Shown: positions 36,484-51,100, counted from the first letter of the stretch. The stretch is 64,000 nucleotides of DNA from Burhinus oedicnemus (GCA_008921705.1 VFFE01009170.1:666553-730552); one strand, 5' to 3'. Translations and numbers: made by a program. The notes: generated from the sequence alone by a model not told the origin.

Positions 36484-37534
36484 ACCCAGGACACATGGAG
36501 ATGTCCATCATAAAATAAAATCTAAATATTTTCAGGTTGTGTCAGTTTCCCTGATGCTATCAAGGTGCCTCTGAGGGAAGTTTGCTTCTGCCCCCCAGTA
36601 ACAGCAGGTTACCGGCTATTCCTCAGGATGGTCGATGCCTTCCCGTACAGCCTCATATGCAACGCGGAGCCCACCGGCTCCGAGAGCCGAACTCTCTTTG
36701 TATTGAATTGGGCTGCAGTTCTGCCTCGCCAGAAGAAAGATGTGGATCCCTACCTCAGGGGCAGAATTTGTCACTGGACAGTAAAATAAATGATGGATAT
36801 TAACACCAAATGCAGTTATCCTTGGGCTATTCCCAAAGGCAATAAAGCATCTGTGATTCCCTGACTCTGTGAACTTTGTCAGTATTGGGCATGTCAGTAC
36901 ATATTCCTGAGCATTCAAAGCCAAAACGTGTTTGGGAAATGGCTTAAGTGCAGGCAGAAAAAGCATCTTCCAGTGATACATATCTTAACTGGGACTTACT
37001 GAAAACCTGAAAATATGACATCATCAAGCTTGAAGCTTTGAACCTTGCACCACCTTTTCAAACCCATTTCTGAGCAGCTGCTTCGCTCAGCCACAAGCCA
37101 GGGATCAGGGTGCCCTCACTAGCTGTGAGCTTTGCCTCGTCCCAGTGAACAAGGATTCACTACTTTTTTTTCCATGCTTGAGGCGTCGGGAAGGAAAGGC
37201 ACGGCGCCTTCCCACCCAAGCCTCCCTTAGCGCTGCGGATAATTGCCATCTGTTTTCCAGTTTGCTCATGATTAGGCAGGGTGATCGGATAAAAAACATG
37301 CCGCATGCCGCACAAACCGGCTGGAAAACACCTACCTGCGACAGGTCACTAATACTAATCAGTTTTTCTGCCTAAAGCCTAACAAAGAAAAGAGACAGGA
37401 CCAGCTGTGAAAACAGGAGACCCTACGAGGTCTGTGCAGCAGCAAGGCATGACCGTAAAGCAAGGCCATGCTGCATCCTGCAGCTGGAGCCTCCATTTTA
37501 CGGTGCAAGACCCCGCGGAGCTGGAACAGAGGCA

Positions 37535-37860
37535 GAACCATGAGTGTGGAAAATAAGAGCGATATAATACATGACGGCCATGAGAAGCGAGCTGCTTCCT
37601 GCATCATATCAATCATTGCTTTGGCAAGACAGCTCCAAGCAAGAGAGCGCGTTATCAGTAACAGAGCGGAAGATAAATGATGTTCGTAATACTTCATCGC
37701 GCTGAGGGTTAACAGCATAGTAAAACATCAATGCGGCGTTATTACCTCCAAGACATAGCCGCGTGTCATATTGCGTGGCACCTGCTGAGGATTAAGCATC
37801 TGAATAAAGTCATCCTCTGACACAAAGTCGCTACAGCAGTCATTACCGACCATGCTGCCT
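37535..37860. promoter_or_regulatory. CpG-retaining island, candidate conserved element or exon
   Basis: This roughly 320-bp block keeps about 15 CpG dinucleotides in otherwise AT-rich sequence outside any CpG island (GCGCGTTATC, CATCGCGCTGAG, GCGGCGTTATTACC, CCGCGTGTCATATTGCG). On the minus strand 37,749-37,859 is open, with an acceptor-like end (GCTGCTTTTAG) and a donor-like end (GAG/GTAATA), and its peptide (DDFIQMLNPQQVP) looks protein-like. I do not recognise it, so it may equally be an enhancer. Confidence 0.3.
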
Positions 37861-40800
37861 AAAAGCAGCACAAGATGCGGCATGCTAAAGCAGCGGCGCC
37901 GTGGCTGCGGCTGGCCCGGGGGGGAAGGCTTTCCCCACTGGCAGCGCAGGGCTTCTCGCTTCAAGGAGCTTTTATTTTCCTTGAGTTGCCCCAACAGCTT
38001 GAGACCAGAGTCCATGGCACTTTATAAACCCCCAAGACAAAACAGAAGTCCGTCCTCAGGGGATGGTGATATAATCCTATTAAGCCAGACAGTGCCATGT
38101 ATGGGGTGAGGGGCTGGCGGCGCTAGTCTTAAGCAGCGAGGAGGTGGCTTGCAGGGAGGACTTGATGGCATGTGGGGTGCTTGAAGCCAGTCACCCCGTT
38201 GCAGATCAGCTGTAGGCACTGGCTGGACAGAAGTCCCTCCAAACTCACCAAAAAATCGAGCCAGCTGCACAGAGGTCAATAGCAAACAAAAAGTTGATAC
38301 TTTATTCATCTTTCTGGATGCAGTATCCATCACATAATACATGAGGTGTTTTGGCCAAGAGTAATGCGGCAACATGGAGCTTAGGGCTGAGGGGATCCCA
38401 TTTTAAAGAAATTAATCTCCTCTGCTGAGCCTGGATAACTCTGCCAAGGGCAGACGATGCTTTAGCTCAGGGGCCTTAGAAATAACAGGTCTAGTTCTTC
38501 CAGGCTTCGGCAATTTTTCTTTCCCTGCCTAGGGTTTGTTGAACAAAACAAGCCACGTACAAGGCACACAGCTCGTCCCAGGGAACATCGCAGCTGAGCC
38601 GTCCTTGGCTGTGCGCCAGTCGCAATGAAGAAATATGTAATTTATTTTAAGACAGAAGCCAAACGTGAGATCCAGAATAGCTCTGAGTGTTGTCTGTGTA
38701 CTCATACGTTGCTGCCGGCCCACCATCCTCACAGGTACCCTCCCAGCTCCAGCACTGGCTGGATCTGCCACAGACCTTCTTGCAAATCTGGTTTTCCTTC
38801 CCCAAAATCATTGTCTGTCATCCAGACGTCAGCAAGAGGCATCGGTTACGCACATCAGCGATTGCATCAGCTACGTTGACAGGGCAAACTGCTGAATTCA
38901 CAGCATGCATCACACGCATGCAGGCAGATGCACACACCTATTGCTTGCAGTTTCATCTGGATGCAAATGCCTTTCCCTGGTAAGGAGTGACTTGCATGAG
39001 AAACCTCGGGTTCCCATCACTGCCCTGCATAAGCTGATGGAAACTGAGCACTGGGGACCTGCAAAGTCCAAACTGTGTGGGAAACCATCCCTGCCCTCTC
39101 TGCTGCCGCTGGCAGCTATAAGTTTGCTGTATGCCATTAAGGAGGTCAATTTTAAGGTTTTCCAGTTGACCATTTTCCCTGGTAGCCCCATCCATAGAGG
39201 CAATCCCGAGTCCTGTCCTGTCACCCCAAACCCCCTTCCATTGCTGCCACAGCGGCTCAGGGGAGGATAGCTAGGTTTTGGGAGAAGAGCCTTTGAGAGG
39301 TGAAAAACGTTTTCTCAGCATTCAGAAAAAATAAGTGAATTGGTATGGCAGCCTCCACTTTTCGCTACTGTACAGCCGATACTTCTCCCACTCCCCGTAA
39401 AGCGACCTTTTAATTAAGGATTCAGCTCAACAAAATTAGAATAAACACTGCCGGAGCTTAATGCTGACCAGATCCCCTTTACTGCCAATTTTCCTCCGAA
39501 ATGAATAGCGGGCCATCACAGTCTCCGCCGTGGCTGGCTCTTGCCTGGCTCTCCTCTGTTTGCCACTTGCATCGGCATGGCCAGCTGCCTCAAAAATAGG
39601 AAAATCAGCCAATTTTTCCCCTCTCCTGTATGACTCATCCATCACAATGCTGGTTGATCCTCATTTGTTTCCCAAAATGCCTGCGTGCTGGTGTCCAAGT
39701 TATCACCAACAGGTTTTTTATTAAATACTTCAAGCAAAACATCACTGGCTTTGCCCAAGCTCTAATAAATATCTGCTTAAGATGAATTGAATCCAGCAGG
39801 TTTTGCCCCAAAGTCCCAATTCAGCAACGCACTTACGACCACACTTAAATTATTTTATATTAGATTATTTTATAAAGCAGGATGAACAACTGAGTTGCAG
39901 CCTTGGGTCTCTGGCACATTCAGCAGTTCCCAGGCTGTTTGCCCAAAGCTTGTTCACAAAATAGGAGTAACAACTGTAATATAACTCACTTTTTCAGAGG
40001 CAGGGGGGAAAAACCCAGGTGCACACATTTTCCTTCATACGTGAGGTGGGAAGCAGACCAGTAAGTAGTTTCCTGAAGCTATTTGCAAAATAGGATTCAA
40101 GATTATTTTTTTTAATATATATAATGGCTAAAAAACCTGTAGGATGAAAAGCCTTTTGCGGATGCTCTAGCACTTAGAAACATAAAATTCCAACCAAAGA
40201 GCAGACTCCTGTTGGTTAAGTAAATACAGAGCCGCTGTGATGTTTTCCATGCAATCTTGCTGGAGCGGTGACAAGTTGTCACTCAGACACGATTACAAAG
40301 GTCTTGCAGATCCCTGCGCTTCTTGCCCATATATAACGATAGCACCTGCCTTTGCTATCCTCATATTCACTTATAGAAACGGCTTGCCTGGAAGTTGGCA
40401 AGTACTCAGCTACCCAGCAATATCAGCCCATCGCTACCTTATAAATGGGTAGCTCAGATTGTGCAAAATTTCTTTTCAGGTATTTCTTCTGCTGTCCGTC
40501 TTGGCTCCTGAGCATGGAAATTTTGTATCCCTCTGTCTTCTCCATGCCTCACCACCCCAGCTCCAGCACTCGGGTCACCCGGCCAAAGAGCAGGAGCACA
40601 CTGCGGTGGATGAGCGGAGCTAAATCCATCCACCGCAGCATTTGGCGTAACGCCTGCTGGAAACCCCTCTCAAGTCTTTCTCGATCTTACTTGCTGAGTC
40701 AAAACAAGCATGGCAAACTGTCCCCTCCACTTGCCCCCTGGGTGCTAACGCTAAAGGGGCCAATCTTTGCAAGCAGCAGGTCTGAGCAGTGGCTTGCTCT

Positions 40801-41283
40801 GGGAAGGCCTGGGGACTTTGGGAGCTGCCCTGATTCAACCAGATGAAACAACGTAGCCCCGGTGAGCTTTAAACATCTTAAAACCAGCACAGACATATAG
40901 ACATCAGAGAGCACCGGTGCATCCACCGGCACATCCACCGACATCCTGTTACCTCCTCCTAGATAAAAAAAAGGGCAATTTTTAACGTAACGGGAGCCCA
41001 GCGTGCAGCCAGGGTGGCAGCAGCATCCATGAACAAGACACATTTCCTATATCATATTACAGGATCTATTATTATATTTCCTAATTCCCAACTGTGTATG
41101 CCCCCCTGCATCCCTGTGGCTCCCCTCCCTGCTTCGGGAGGCCAAGGTGGGCTGAACAGCAGCCACCAGTGCCTCAGCCCTGTCGATGGGAGATGTACCC
41201 GATTTTCCAGTTTGCTCTCCCCCTGACAAGTCAGGATGTCAAGCAGCACGTACACATCCCTCCTTACACTCCTCTATCTTCCT

Positions 41284-41341
41284 CAAAAATAGTTTTTGAG
41301 GAGTTTCTTTTCCAAAAATAGTTTTTGAGGAGTTTCTTTTC
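41284..41341. repeat. 29-bp perfect tandem duplication
   Basis: The unit (41,284-41,312) starts CAAAAATAGTTTTTGAGG and recurs exactly at 41,313-41,341. Each copy contains the inverted repeat CAAAAA-TAG-TTTTTG. Confidence 0.97.
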
Positions 41342-44046
41342 ATCCTTGTCCCACTTTCAAGTCTAGATAACCAATGCCCTGTTTGCACTTGAAATGTCTA
41401 CAGAATTACCCCTACCTGTAGGATGGAGGAGCGCAGTAGCTGCTATCTCAGGTGTCCAATTCACTTATTGGAGATGCAGCAGCCTTCCCAGTGTCCCAGC
41501 GAGCCACAAGGCTGCAGCACAGAAAACCCTTGCCATCAGCAACACAGTTATTTTTTGTGGATGTTGGACTGAGCTCCAGAACATCTTCTTTCACATTTAT
41601 GATCCTCTGGAGGAGGAGAGGGAGGAAAAAAAAAAAAAACCAAAAGAAAATAATGGAGCCTACCAACCTGGGGTCCCACAGACTGGCACGGCAGCTCAAT
41701 TGGCAGGAGCAGCAGGGAGGTGCAACCGGAATGTCACCGTTCTGCATAAGTGTCCCTTCGCCTCAGCCACCTCCACCTTGAGATTCATGTAGAAAATGGG
41801 TAATGGGAGATGGGCACCTGCGGCGAGACCTGCTGGCCCCGTGCCTGCCTGTGGGGCTGTGTGCTTGGAGAGCTCGAGTGCATCCCAGGGGTGTCTGGAT
41901 CCAAACTCACCTTGGAATGCCCAGGTGAAGGAACTTACAATTTAATAAATTTGGCTTTTCTTTTTGAAAAGCTGCTGGGATTTTGTATTTTTTTTTTTTT
42001 CCATGCTCCTTCTGTTGGAGCCAGAAGGGAGGACGCAGCGTCACAGCTGGTGCTGCAGCACAGTGCAGCCCACTCCAGCGTGTATGGTACCCGACACCGT
42101 TTTTTCCTCCCAGGATCTCTGCCTCATTTGGTTCACGGGGTGGCTTTACAGGCATGGAAGACTGAAATTGCCCAGGGAAGTGTAAATGGTTGTCCTGCTC
42201 ATTCTGATCATTCAGGTGCTCACCTTTCAGCACAAGTAATCTGTTCACACAGAACATCTGTTGAAGGCATCAGCAACTGACACTTCCGCACCTCCTGTCA
42301 CACCCACGAGTACGTCTGGTTGAAGGACCTTTGCTAGGAAACAAGGACCTTGCAGATGTTGCACTTCATTACTTGAATCTCCTGGCCACCTCTTTCGGTC
42401 CAGTTTTCCTCTCCTCCAAGCCCATTAATCAGCCTGCTGGCATGTCTAGAGGAAGCCTCCAAAAAGTCACGTCACAGCAGGATGTTGCTTCGAGAAGTAA
42501 AGGCAGCCTGAAGCCCTGGCCCCTTGAGCTGCTCCCCCAGCAGGTTGCAGGGTAGGTGCTCCTGTACAGGGAAGCTCTTTAAAAACATTAACTCTGCTTC
42601 AGAGTGATGGCTAGAGGATGGGCGCAGTGGATGTTGGCGCTCCAGAAGGATTTTTCTCTGCTTGATGTTTTGTTTGCTGGAAGAGAGATGACAGGCTGGT
42701 CCTACCTTGGCAATGTACTGTTTCCATCTTGTGAGCAAATCCCTTTTGTTTCCTTCTTTCTGATGCCCCGTGGGCAAGGACCATCACGTCCTGCTCTTGC
42801 CAGAGGACGAGGAAATGAATTCACGCTGAGGAAGTAGATGGAGGGCCGTCTCATCCCAGCAGCCAGCTCAAATGGCAGGATTTGTTTCTCATTTCACAAT
42901 GTGAGGGTGCATCACGCCGGTTTCTGCTCTCCAGTACTGGGCATGCTAATGTGCTTGAAACTGAAGTAGACTCCTCGAAGCTTAGAAACATTCTGATTGC
43001 CGTAGCCTCTGCAGTCTCGAGTAACTATCATTACCAAGAGCTCCTCAGAGCTCAGCGTGAGGACCACCGAAGCCGCAGTGCTACACAGCAGCCCTCCTCC
43101 CCCTGCAAACCCTCTCTGATGAGCTCTTACATTTCTGACCCCGAGCACTGCCAGGAGAGCGGGGAGGAGGAGGTCAGTTCTCAATATCTGGGCAGGGTAA
43201 AGAGCTTTGGCATCCTTTCCTCCGTTTGGAGGCTGCAGCACTGAGGCACCGGTTTGTCCTGCTCGTTGCAGCACGTCTCAACTCCACTCTGTTCACAGAG
43301 CAGCTCGTTAAGTTGTGGTCCCTGCTGGCTGGGTCTATGATGCACATCCTTGGTAGTAAGCAGGATTTCACACTGCAGACACCCTATGTTAAAAACCAAA
43401 AATGTAGTCTTTAGCGTCAACACAGACAAGCTCATTTCTTGTATCTAAGGGTATGGCTATGCCAGCAAGAAACTGCCATCGTGAAACTAGAAAGATGAGG
43501 GTAGCGGAGGAGGCTAACAACACATGGCAGTGTGGGAGATCCAACCTCTGCAAGTGATACCACACTTGAATACACTGCTCAACGTTAAAACCATCATGAG
43601 TGCAAAACCCACTTGTACTCAGGGGAGGAATAGGACATTTTCCCATAGCTTGAACCGCAGCTCAGCTGTGACTCTTTCCTAGCAGCTCAAAAAAAAAGGG
43701 AAATTGCCGGATACTTCAAACACTGAAGAGAAAAAAAGAAGTAGCCACTAGCCTGAGTTTTGGGGACCAAACCGTTATCTTGAGCTGCCAAAGAAGAACA
43801 GAGACATCCCTGGGGAGGCTCTGGGAAAAGCCTGCAGGGCAAAGGCCGAGTTACTGCTGCTGCCCAGTGGAGCTGAGGGATGGATGCCCAGGGTGAAGCT
43901 GCAGGCATGCCTCAAGGCCAGAGGGTTTAGTTCCCCTGCTTCAGGAACTGCCTTGCGCTTAGTCCTGTCCCCAAGCCACACTGGAACAAGCTGCAGGGTC
44001 AGGAAACCTGCCCCAAGGGCACTCCTCTGACACTTCTTCCCCCTAA

Positions 44047-44104
44047 GGGCATCCCTCTGAGGCTGCCCCTTGCAGAGGGTATCCCTCTGAGGCTGTCCCC
44101 CCCA
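44047..44104. repeat. 30-bp imperfect tandem duplication
   Basis: GGG-Y-ATCCCTCTGAGGCTG occurs at 44,047 and again 30 bp on at 44,077; a more diverged copy (GGGCACTCCTCTGA) precedes them near 44,017. Confidence 0.75.
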
Positions 44105-44220
44105 GCACCGGGTCCCTCCGTGCCTGGGAAGCGTCACAGCATGGCTCTGCAGAGCATCTGCTGCCAGCATCCTCCCTCACCCCAAGCACGGCACGCTGGA
44201 GCCAACTCACCTCTGAAGTG

Positions 44221-44330
44221 CATTTTATTGAGCTGCGCTTCAGGTGATTAGACTAATTATTGCTCCAGGCTTAATGAATTCATTCACCACTTGACTTTAT
44301 TATAGCCGTTATTAAGTATTTACCTTCCTG
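44221..44330. promoter_or_regulatory. Candidate enhancer: TAAT-rich block
   Basis: A sharply bounded AT-rich block has GATTAGACTAATTATTG, CTTAATGAATTCATTCA and GCCGTTATTAAG, within GC-rich flanks. Multiple homeodomain cores suggest a conserved non-coding element. This is judged by eye only. Confidence 0.25.
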
Positions 44331-45113
44331 GGTGGCAAGAGGTTCACCTGGCAAGCCCGTGGCTTTAGCCTGTGTGAAGGGAAGGCTGTAGCCAGGCGCG
44401 TGGTCCTCAGCTGCTGAGAGCATCCCTGTGCCAGCCCCAAAATGCAGGCAGGGGCTGTGCCGCTGTGGGCAGTGTTGGCACCAGCCTAGGTGCAGCGCTC
44501 AGGCTCCACAGGCATCTTTGGGCTCTTTTGGGTGACTGGGGGACAGGGTTTTTACAGGGTTCTTTCCCAAAAGCTGTCTCGATGAATTACAACTCCTCCT
44601 TCACCGAGAGCCGTTCAGGTGGATGGGTGGCTGGAATGGCTCTGAAAGGATGAACATTATTAGTCCATGGCTCATTAACCTGACTGATTACTGCACATCT
44701 GGAGCACAGGAGTCTGCTCCCCCAGGCCAGGAAGAGCAAACTCCTCATTTTAGGCACCAAAAAGGTTTTCCATGGTGTCCTGCTGGAATAACTGCGGCCA
44801 CTGAGCAGTAAATCCACTTCCAGGAGAAAACGGTCAGGAGTCCATGGGGATTCACGACTGTATTACAGAGAAAAGAGCCAAAAAAAGGAAAAATTTGAAA
44901 GCTACAGGCTCCTAGGAAAATAAATATTTGTTCTGCCTCCCTCTTGGAAAGAGTGGAAAAAAGAAACATTTAGGCAAACAATTCTATTACTATTTACATA
45001 AAACATAGGTGGATATTTGCTCCATAATGTGTGAGCTCTTCAGCTGCAATCCCCAAAAAAATGAAATACCAGGGGCGAGTGCCAAAAATCCCACTAAAAG
45101 CCTCCTGGCCTGG

Positions 45114-45138
45114 CACAGACACAGACACAGACACAGAC
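45114..45138. repeat. (ACAGAC)n hexanucleotide repeat
   Basis: Four tandem ACAGAC units without mismatch. Confidence 0.9.
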
Positions 45139-48100
45139 CAAGGAGGAGGGGATGAGGCCACCCTGCTGCTATCCCCTTGGAAATGGTCCATATTAGCAGC
45201 TAGGGCTTCTCTCCTCCATGAAGCCACCTGTGGACAATTCCCATCAGAGCCAGCTGGAGCAGCTCACCTAGATTTGCTCCCCTTGAATTGAAAACCAGCT
45301 TTGTCACCAACTTGACTGGGGCCAGTTGGAGCATTATGGCTCATCTTACCGATGTTATAGTTTTTAAAGGCAGCCATGCTGATTTGCTTGTGAACCTACA
45401 CCACGTCCCAGCAGTCTGCCAAGGTTCCCATGTGTGACCTTGGTCCTGGGAACAGAACTGGTGGGCACAAATGCCCAAGAAAGAAAAGCTGACAGGTTTT
45501 TGTTTTTATTTTTTTTTTAAAGAAACTTTTCTGCTTAAGCTGAAGGAAAATCTGAATTTGTGTCCAACCCACCTGTTTATGGCGGCAAACCTGGACCCCC
45601 TCTCTGCATATCACTGGGCATCATGAGTTGTGATGAAACACGAGCTTTCAGGAGGCCTCATTTATCTTATGCTTTCTCTTCTGTAAGAACAGAAAGCATT
45701 CCTGGTGTTTTGCTGGAGTCTGTTGAAGTATTTAAGAGGTTGAAGTCATCGACCACAATTTCTGACAGTACATCCAAAGCAGGTTATAGTCTCTCTCTAT
45801 GAAGTGTTGCATTGCTGAATTATAAGAAATGCTGATGCCTTTGGGGGCAATAAAAATAACTCCAGTATGTGACAGAAAATGAATTATTATGATTCAGAAT
45901 AATTCTTGGTAGAAAGCATACATTTTTTAATTACAATCATAACTGCTTTTTGATTCTGAGATAAGAAATGGTTGCCATAGTGACCCAGTCCTTAAAGATA
46001 ATTTTTGTCCAACGCTGTATAAAACACTATATGATACCTGCCTTCACAGAAAGCAATTTAGGAAGATGAGTTTTCCAAATGTTAGGCTTTGAGTATGAAA
46101 AAGCAATGTAGGATATAAGAAAAAATAATAACATTTTGCTTTCTGCCTGAAGAGCCTTATACGCGCATTTCCCCGCAAGTACACTCATAGACGTTGTCTC
46201 ACATTTGGTGCAAGCTACAAATCTTGCTCAGCTTTCAAGCACATGTAAACTCTGCAGAAGAATTTCAAACCCTCGTAGAGAATCAGAAAAAATGGAGAGA
46301 AGAAATCAGAGACATGTTTGGCCCGCAGAACAAACTACCCACTATTGCCTACCATCAGGGGGGTTAAAAAAATGTTTTTACTTATTTTGGACAGTCTTCA
46401 TATATATTTCTCTAATAGACCACCTATCAGCACTTCCCTGTGAAGGTTTTGGGAAACAAGTCACAACCATTGCTATAGTGAAGCAAAGGCACATTTTGAT
46501 GCACAAAATGAAATGCAATCCTCAGTGAGACTAGTACAAAGCATTATTAGTCAATAATGTCATCTTTTTGGGGCTTCTTTTGGTAATCTTTGCCCATCTC
46601 CCTGCATCCCTCTTGTGGAGTCAGAGGGACTGGTCTGCATGATTGCATTGGGGATGGTCCCTGTCCCAAGCCGTGTGGGGAGCTGGGTGCTCTGCTCCCT
46701 CCCATCAATAACCTGCCGCCCATCCCTGGCAGGATCGAGGGCTGTGCAGCCCTCTTTTGCTTGGGTCACCCATGGTAGCGAAACCAACTCACGCTCCCTG
46801 TGGACAACCACAGCCAGCGTCATGGGGCTGAAGGACTGGGCTAGTTGCTGGACCTTTGCCACCTGGTGGAGTCAAGTCGTTTGCCTAAACATAGCTCTAA
46901 ATCATATTGGTTATTAAAGATAGTAAACCAAAGAGAGAGAGAGGCAGCATCGACCGAACTGGGATGGCAAGTGGCTTTTCTTTTATCATTGTAGTTTCTT
47001 GTCATTAGTGATAGCCCTGCAGCACGCTACTGTGGTATATGACATCCTATATTAAATTTACTGTGCTTAAATTACTTTATGACACTTGCTCTGATCCCCA
47101 GGGTACCCCAGATTTGGGAGAGTACAGAGGTGGCAACACCTGGCCAGTGAACTGTGGGTTTCTTACTTTCTGAGGTGTTTTCTGCTGCTGAAAAATCCTG
47201 CCAAACCCTAGCCGTCGTGTGAAAATCCCAGTGCTGTAGCTCCAGTTGATTAATATTCCAAGCCAGATCAACTGGGGCTTAGTTTAGGCTGTTGGCTTTA
47301 ATTAACCTTTTATTTTTGGAAGTTAATAGATGTAAACTTCTTTCTTCCTGAAATGGCAAGGGGGGGCGTGTGTTTCAGAGGCACTGCCACCACCTTGCTT
47401 CAAAGCTGGCCCGCATGGGAAGAGATAAAACAGGTATGTGGCCTTTTCAGCTTCCCTGAGATGTGCAGAGAAGGTACAGGAGGTTTCGCTCCCTCCCACC
47501 ATGAAGTGATGAATATTTTCAATAGCGGCTTTAATTAAAAAGTGTTGAGCCTTACAATAAATGTCTCCCAGTCCCCTGCTGCGATTGTCTAGCAGCAATG
47601 AGGAAGATCAAGCCTGATCGCCTTGGAATGCCCAACTTACTAAAAGCTGCCCCTCCTTTTCCTCAGTGCTCCCTCCTCCTTCGCCCCTGATATCATGCTC
47701 CTGCTAAAAGCCACAAGCCAAATCCTTACCTTGAGACCAGCACTGCCAGCTCCCATGAAGCTCTTCCACTTCTAAAAAGCCTGTAAGCTTAAGGGCAGTC
47801 ACAAGAATATAGGTGGTATAAACTGATGTGTTCAACATTTAAGGTGCAAAACAGAGGAAACTTTAATTAGTGGTGCGAAGACATTAAGCAACCCGTTGGG
47901 GACCGCACCATCACCATGATGATTACCATCACTATCATCTTCATCACCATCTACCTTTCCCACTGAAAAAGCAAATTGTCTCCAGAGGGAACGAGGAGCC
48001 AGCAGCAGCTTCTGGACCCAGGGACCTGACGTGGGCTGGCAGCAAGCATCCCCGTCAGTCTCAGAGAGGTACACGGCACTTCACCAGCGAGTGCCAATGG

Positions 48101-51100
48101 CATCTACCCATCCGTATTTTTGGAAGAAAGCATCATGGTGAAAGCAGAGGTCTTTTCTCTAATTGCCTGCAGGGCCAGGCAAGACCTACACATTTCCCAA
48201 GCTCTGGTTTCACTGCTTGCGAACATCTGCATCTGCCAGCTGGCCGTGGTGCGTCGCAGCTCAGGGGCTGCCGCTGCTGAAATATCCTTCCCCGCGTGGG
48301 AGCCCTGCACAGGGGCTTCGCATCTTGCATTTCTCCTTGGAAAATTCTTCTATTTTGTCGGTGGGCTTTTCAGTTTCTGGGAATGGAAACTTGTCTGTTC
48401 TCAGAGAAAAATGAACTGACACGGACTTCAAGTGCCGTTACCTACCCACCGCTGCTGGGTGCAGTGCACCCAGAGGTTGAGCTAAAGGGCGTTTGCAATT
48501 AGAATGCCAATTTTCTCTCTGCTTGGGGAGAAACAAAAATGAAAGATGGTTGCATAATTACCCTGACATTTCTGGTCTATTTGGATTAAAAGATAGAAGT
48601 TTGCTGCAAGTTGTCCTATACAAAAAACACTGCTTTCTTTTGTAAAACAACTTTTTAATAGGTATTTTTAGGATTGGAATCATTTAGTCCTCTATTGCAG
48701 TTTATGGATTTCATAGTTTGTATATTTGGTAAGTAATACATTTACTTCTTCCAAGAAATCTCACAGAAGTTCAATCCGAACCACTGCTTCAATTTTGTTT
48801 GCTTGTTTTACACCTGCTCCATCAGCAGCCTGCCATGCAAACGGGCCTTTGCCAAACCCGTTAAACCGAACGCAAAGCTGATATGAACAGAAGTCACCTG
48901 GACAGGCCAGGGCTGGCAGCCAAGGTGGGGGACGGGTCCCCGGTCCCACCCTCATGACCCCCATCACCTCGGGGCAACCCACATGTCCCAGAGTGGGGAG
49001 GAAGCTGCTGCCTCTTCAGAGATGTTTTACGCAGCAAACTCCTGCTGCGGCCCCGGCACGATGCTCCCAAAAGCACCTACAGGTTTGTGTGCCAGCCGCA
49101 AGGACAAGCTGGGGTGGTAGCCCCTGTACATTGCTGCTCTGGCAGCAACTAAACACTCTCCAGGAGAATGAGAAACTGTTCACACCAGTTGCTCGAGCAA
49201 GCAATGGAACTGGGGAAAAAAATAAAAAATTGCAATTATGCCCTTATTGGTAACCACCCTGTTTCCAGAAGATAGTCCCCCAAATTTTTCCTTTTAAAGC
49301 AAGAGCCCAGCAAACACTCCAGGGGGAAAAAAAAAAAGTCAAATCGCACCCATGAGACAGCTGTGGTGTGAAATGCAGGTTGAGAGATACTCCCCAGAGC
49401 ATCTCCCAGGTTAAATGACATAAGGAAAAAAAAAAAATCCAAACCCCACCAACAAACAGTGGGGTGGAAACAAGACACCAAACTGCCTTAGGGAAGGAGA
49501 GCAAAAGCTGAAAGTGTTATGGTTTAGGTTGACGTGTTATTGTGAATACGAATAGCTGTTACCTAGCTCGTTTTGCATCTGTGTTATAAGGTAACTATGG
49601 TAAAATGGATGGATGGAATGTTTTAGTCAAGCCCAGTTGTCTTTGGGAAGATTATCTGCCCGGCAGTAGGTTTATAAATGGCTGTTAGAGAACAGAAATG
49701 GTTTCTTTGTGTACAAAAAAGTTCAGCGTGCCTGGTTGCAATTCTCAGTTAAGGGAGTTCAGCTTTTATCATCATGTGTCTGCTCCCTCTGTCTCTGCCC
49801 CAGGGCTGAACTTCATTAACGCTTTGGGCTGTTTCCCTTTTCCCACGTCAAGACATCAAACCCCTCCAGAAAAACTGAGACCTCTTGATGAGTCTTTTCA
49901 CCAGCGTGTTCATATCCAGAACTAACTCAAAGAGCTCCCTCCCCTCCACCACATCTGCTGAACAAATTACCTGACAAGGTAATGTCTCCATCCTGCTTCA
50001 GTAGTATTCTTCAGGCAGGTATGAGCTTTTTTTGGAGGAAGATGGAGGTGCAGAGCGAGGTCCTTGCTTGCAGGGCTGGAGGCCCTTGTGCTCCGAGCAC
50101 CAACACGCAGCTCAGGAACCAGCTGAAGTCCTGGGTAAAGACAGGGGATGGGTATCTCTTCCAACGGGAATAATACTTTTTTTCTTTCCTTCTTTTTTTC
50201 CTTTCCTTATAAGCAGGCCCAGAGAGATCTCTTAAGAGTGCACAGTCAGGCTACTGTTGTTATTTTTGATTGCAGACCAAAGCAATGGACTTACTTGAAA
50301 ATAAATAGCCCACCGAGCAGCACACTAACACCCGAGTTTTGTTGTACATCACGTTAGAAGACACTTTGCATTCATTCACAGCTGTGCTGGTGTCTGCCTA
50401 AACTTGAGACTTTGGTGCAAACAAATGTGGATAAGGAAAAAACACACAGAAATTTCATTTTGCATACAAAAATACAGCCAGCAGCTGCCCCATGGGACCC
50501 ATGCTCTCCTCGCCTATTTGGCTCCAGGCTGGTTTTAGCAGGGAAGGCAATTCCAGATTTTCCAGCTAAACCAGCCCAGGATTCTGTCTGTCCTTCCGTC
50601 TCCTTCTGTCCCAGTAACCTTTTTATTTGTATGATGTGACTGAGGTTAATTTTCTTAGTTGTGTATCTGGTATTTTGTGTTGCTTCAGAGTGTTGCTTAA
50701 CACAACATACATAATTAAGAAAACTGACATGATGGAGAGTCTGGACCTGATGTGCTGTAGGCTCATCTGTCAGGGGTTTTAGGCCATTGTTACCTGCTGC
50801 CGATGGGGACGTGTTTTCTCCATGCAAGTGCACAGAGGCTGTAGAGACCACTTTGTATTAGCTCTCTTGAAGGAGAGGGAGGATTTGCACCACAAGGTTT
50901 CACTGTTTCTCTGGCACTTTGTTATGGTGTGCTGGAAATTGCAAGTCAGCTTAACTAAAAATAGGCGGATTTTAATTAATACAAGGGATGAATACAAATG
51001 GCACAGGAGCTTCATGGTTTTGATCTTATCTCATACTGGCTCTTGCCCCAGCAAATGGGGCAGTGATGCTCAGGGGTGGTGAGAGGCGGTTTGGAAGGGT

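Noticed and set aside
49515..49930. Possible LTR starting TGTTATGGTTTAGG with a TATA-like TTTATAAAT
   Set aside because: No matching CA end, poly(A) signal or target duplication was found.
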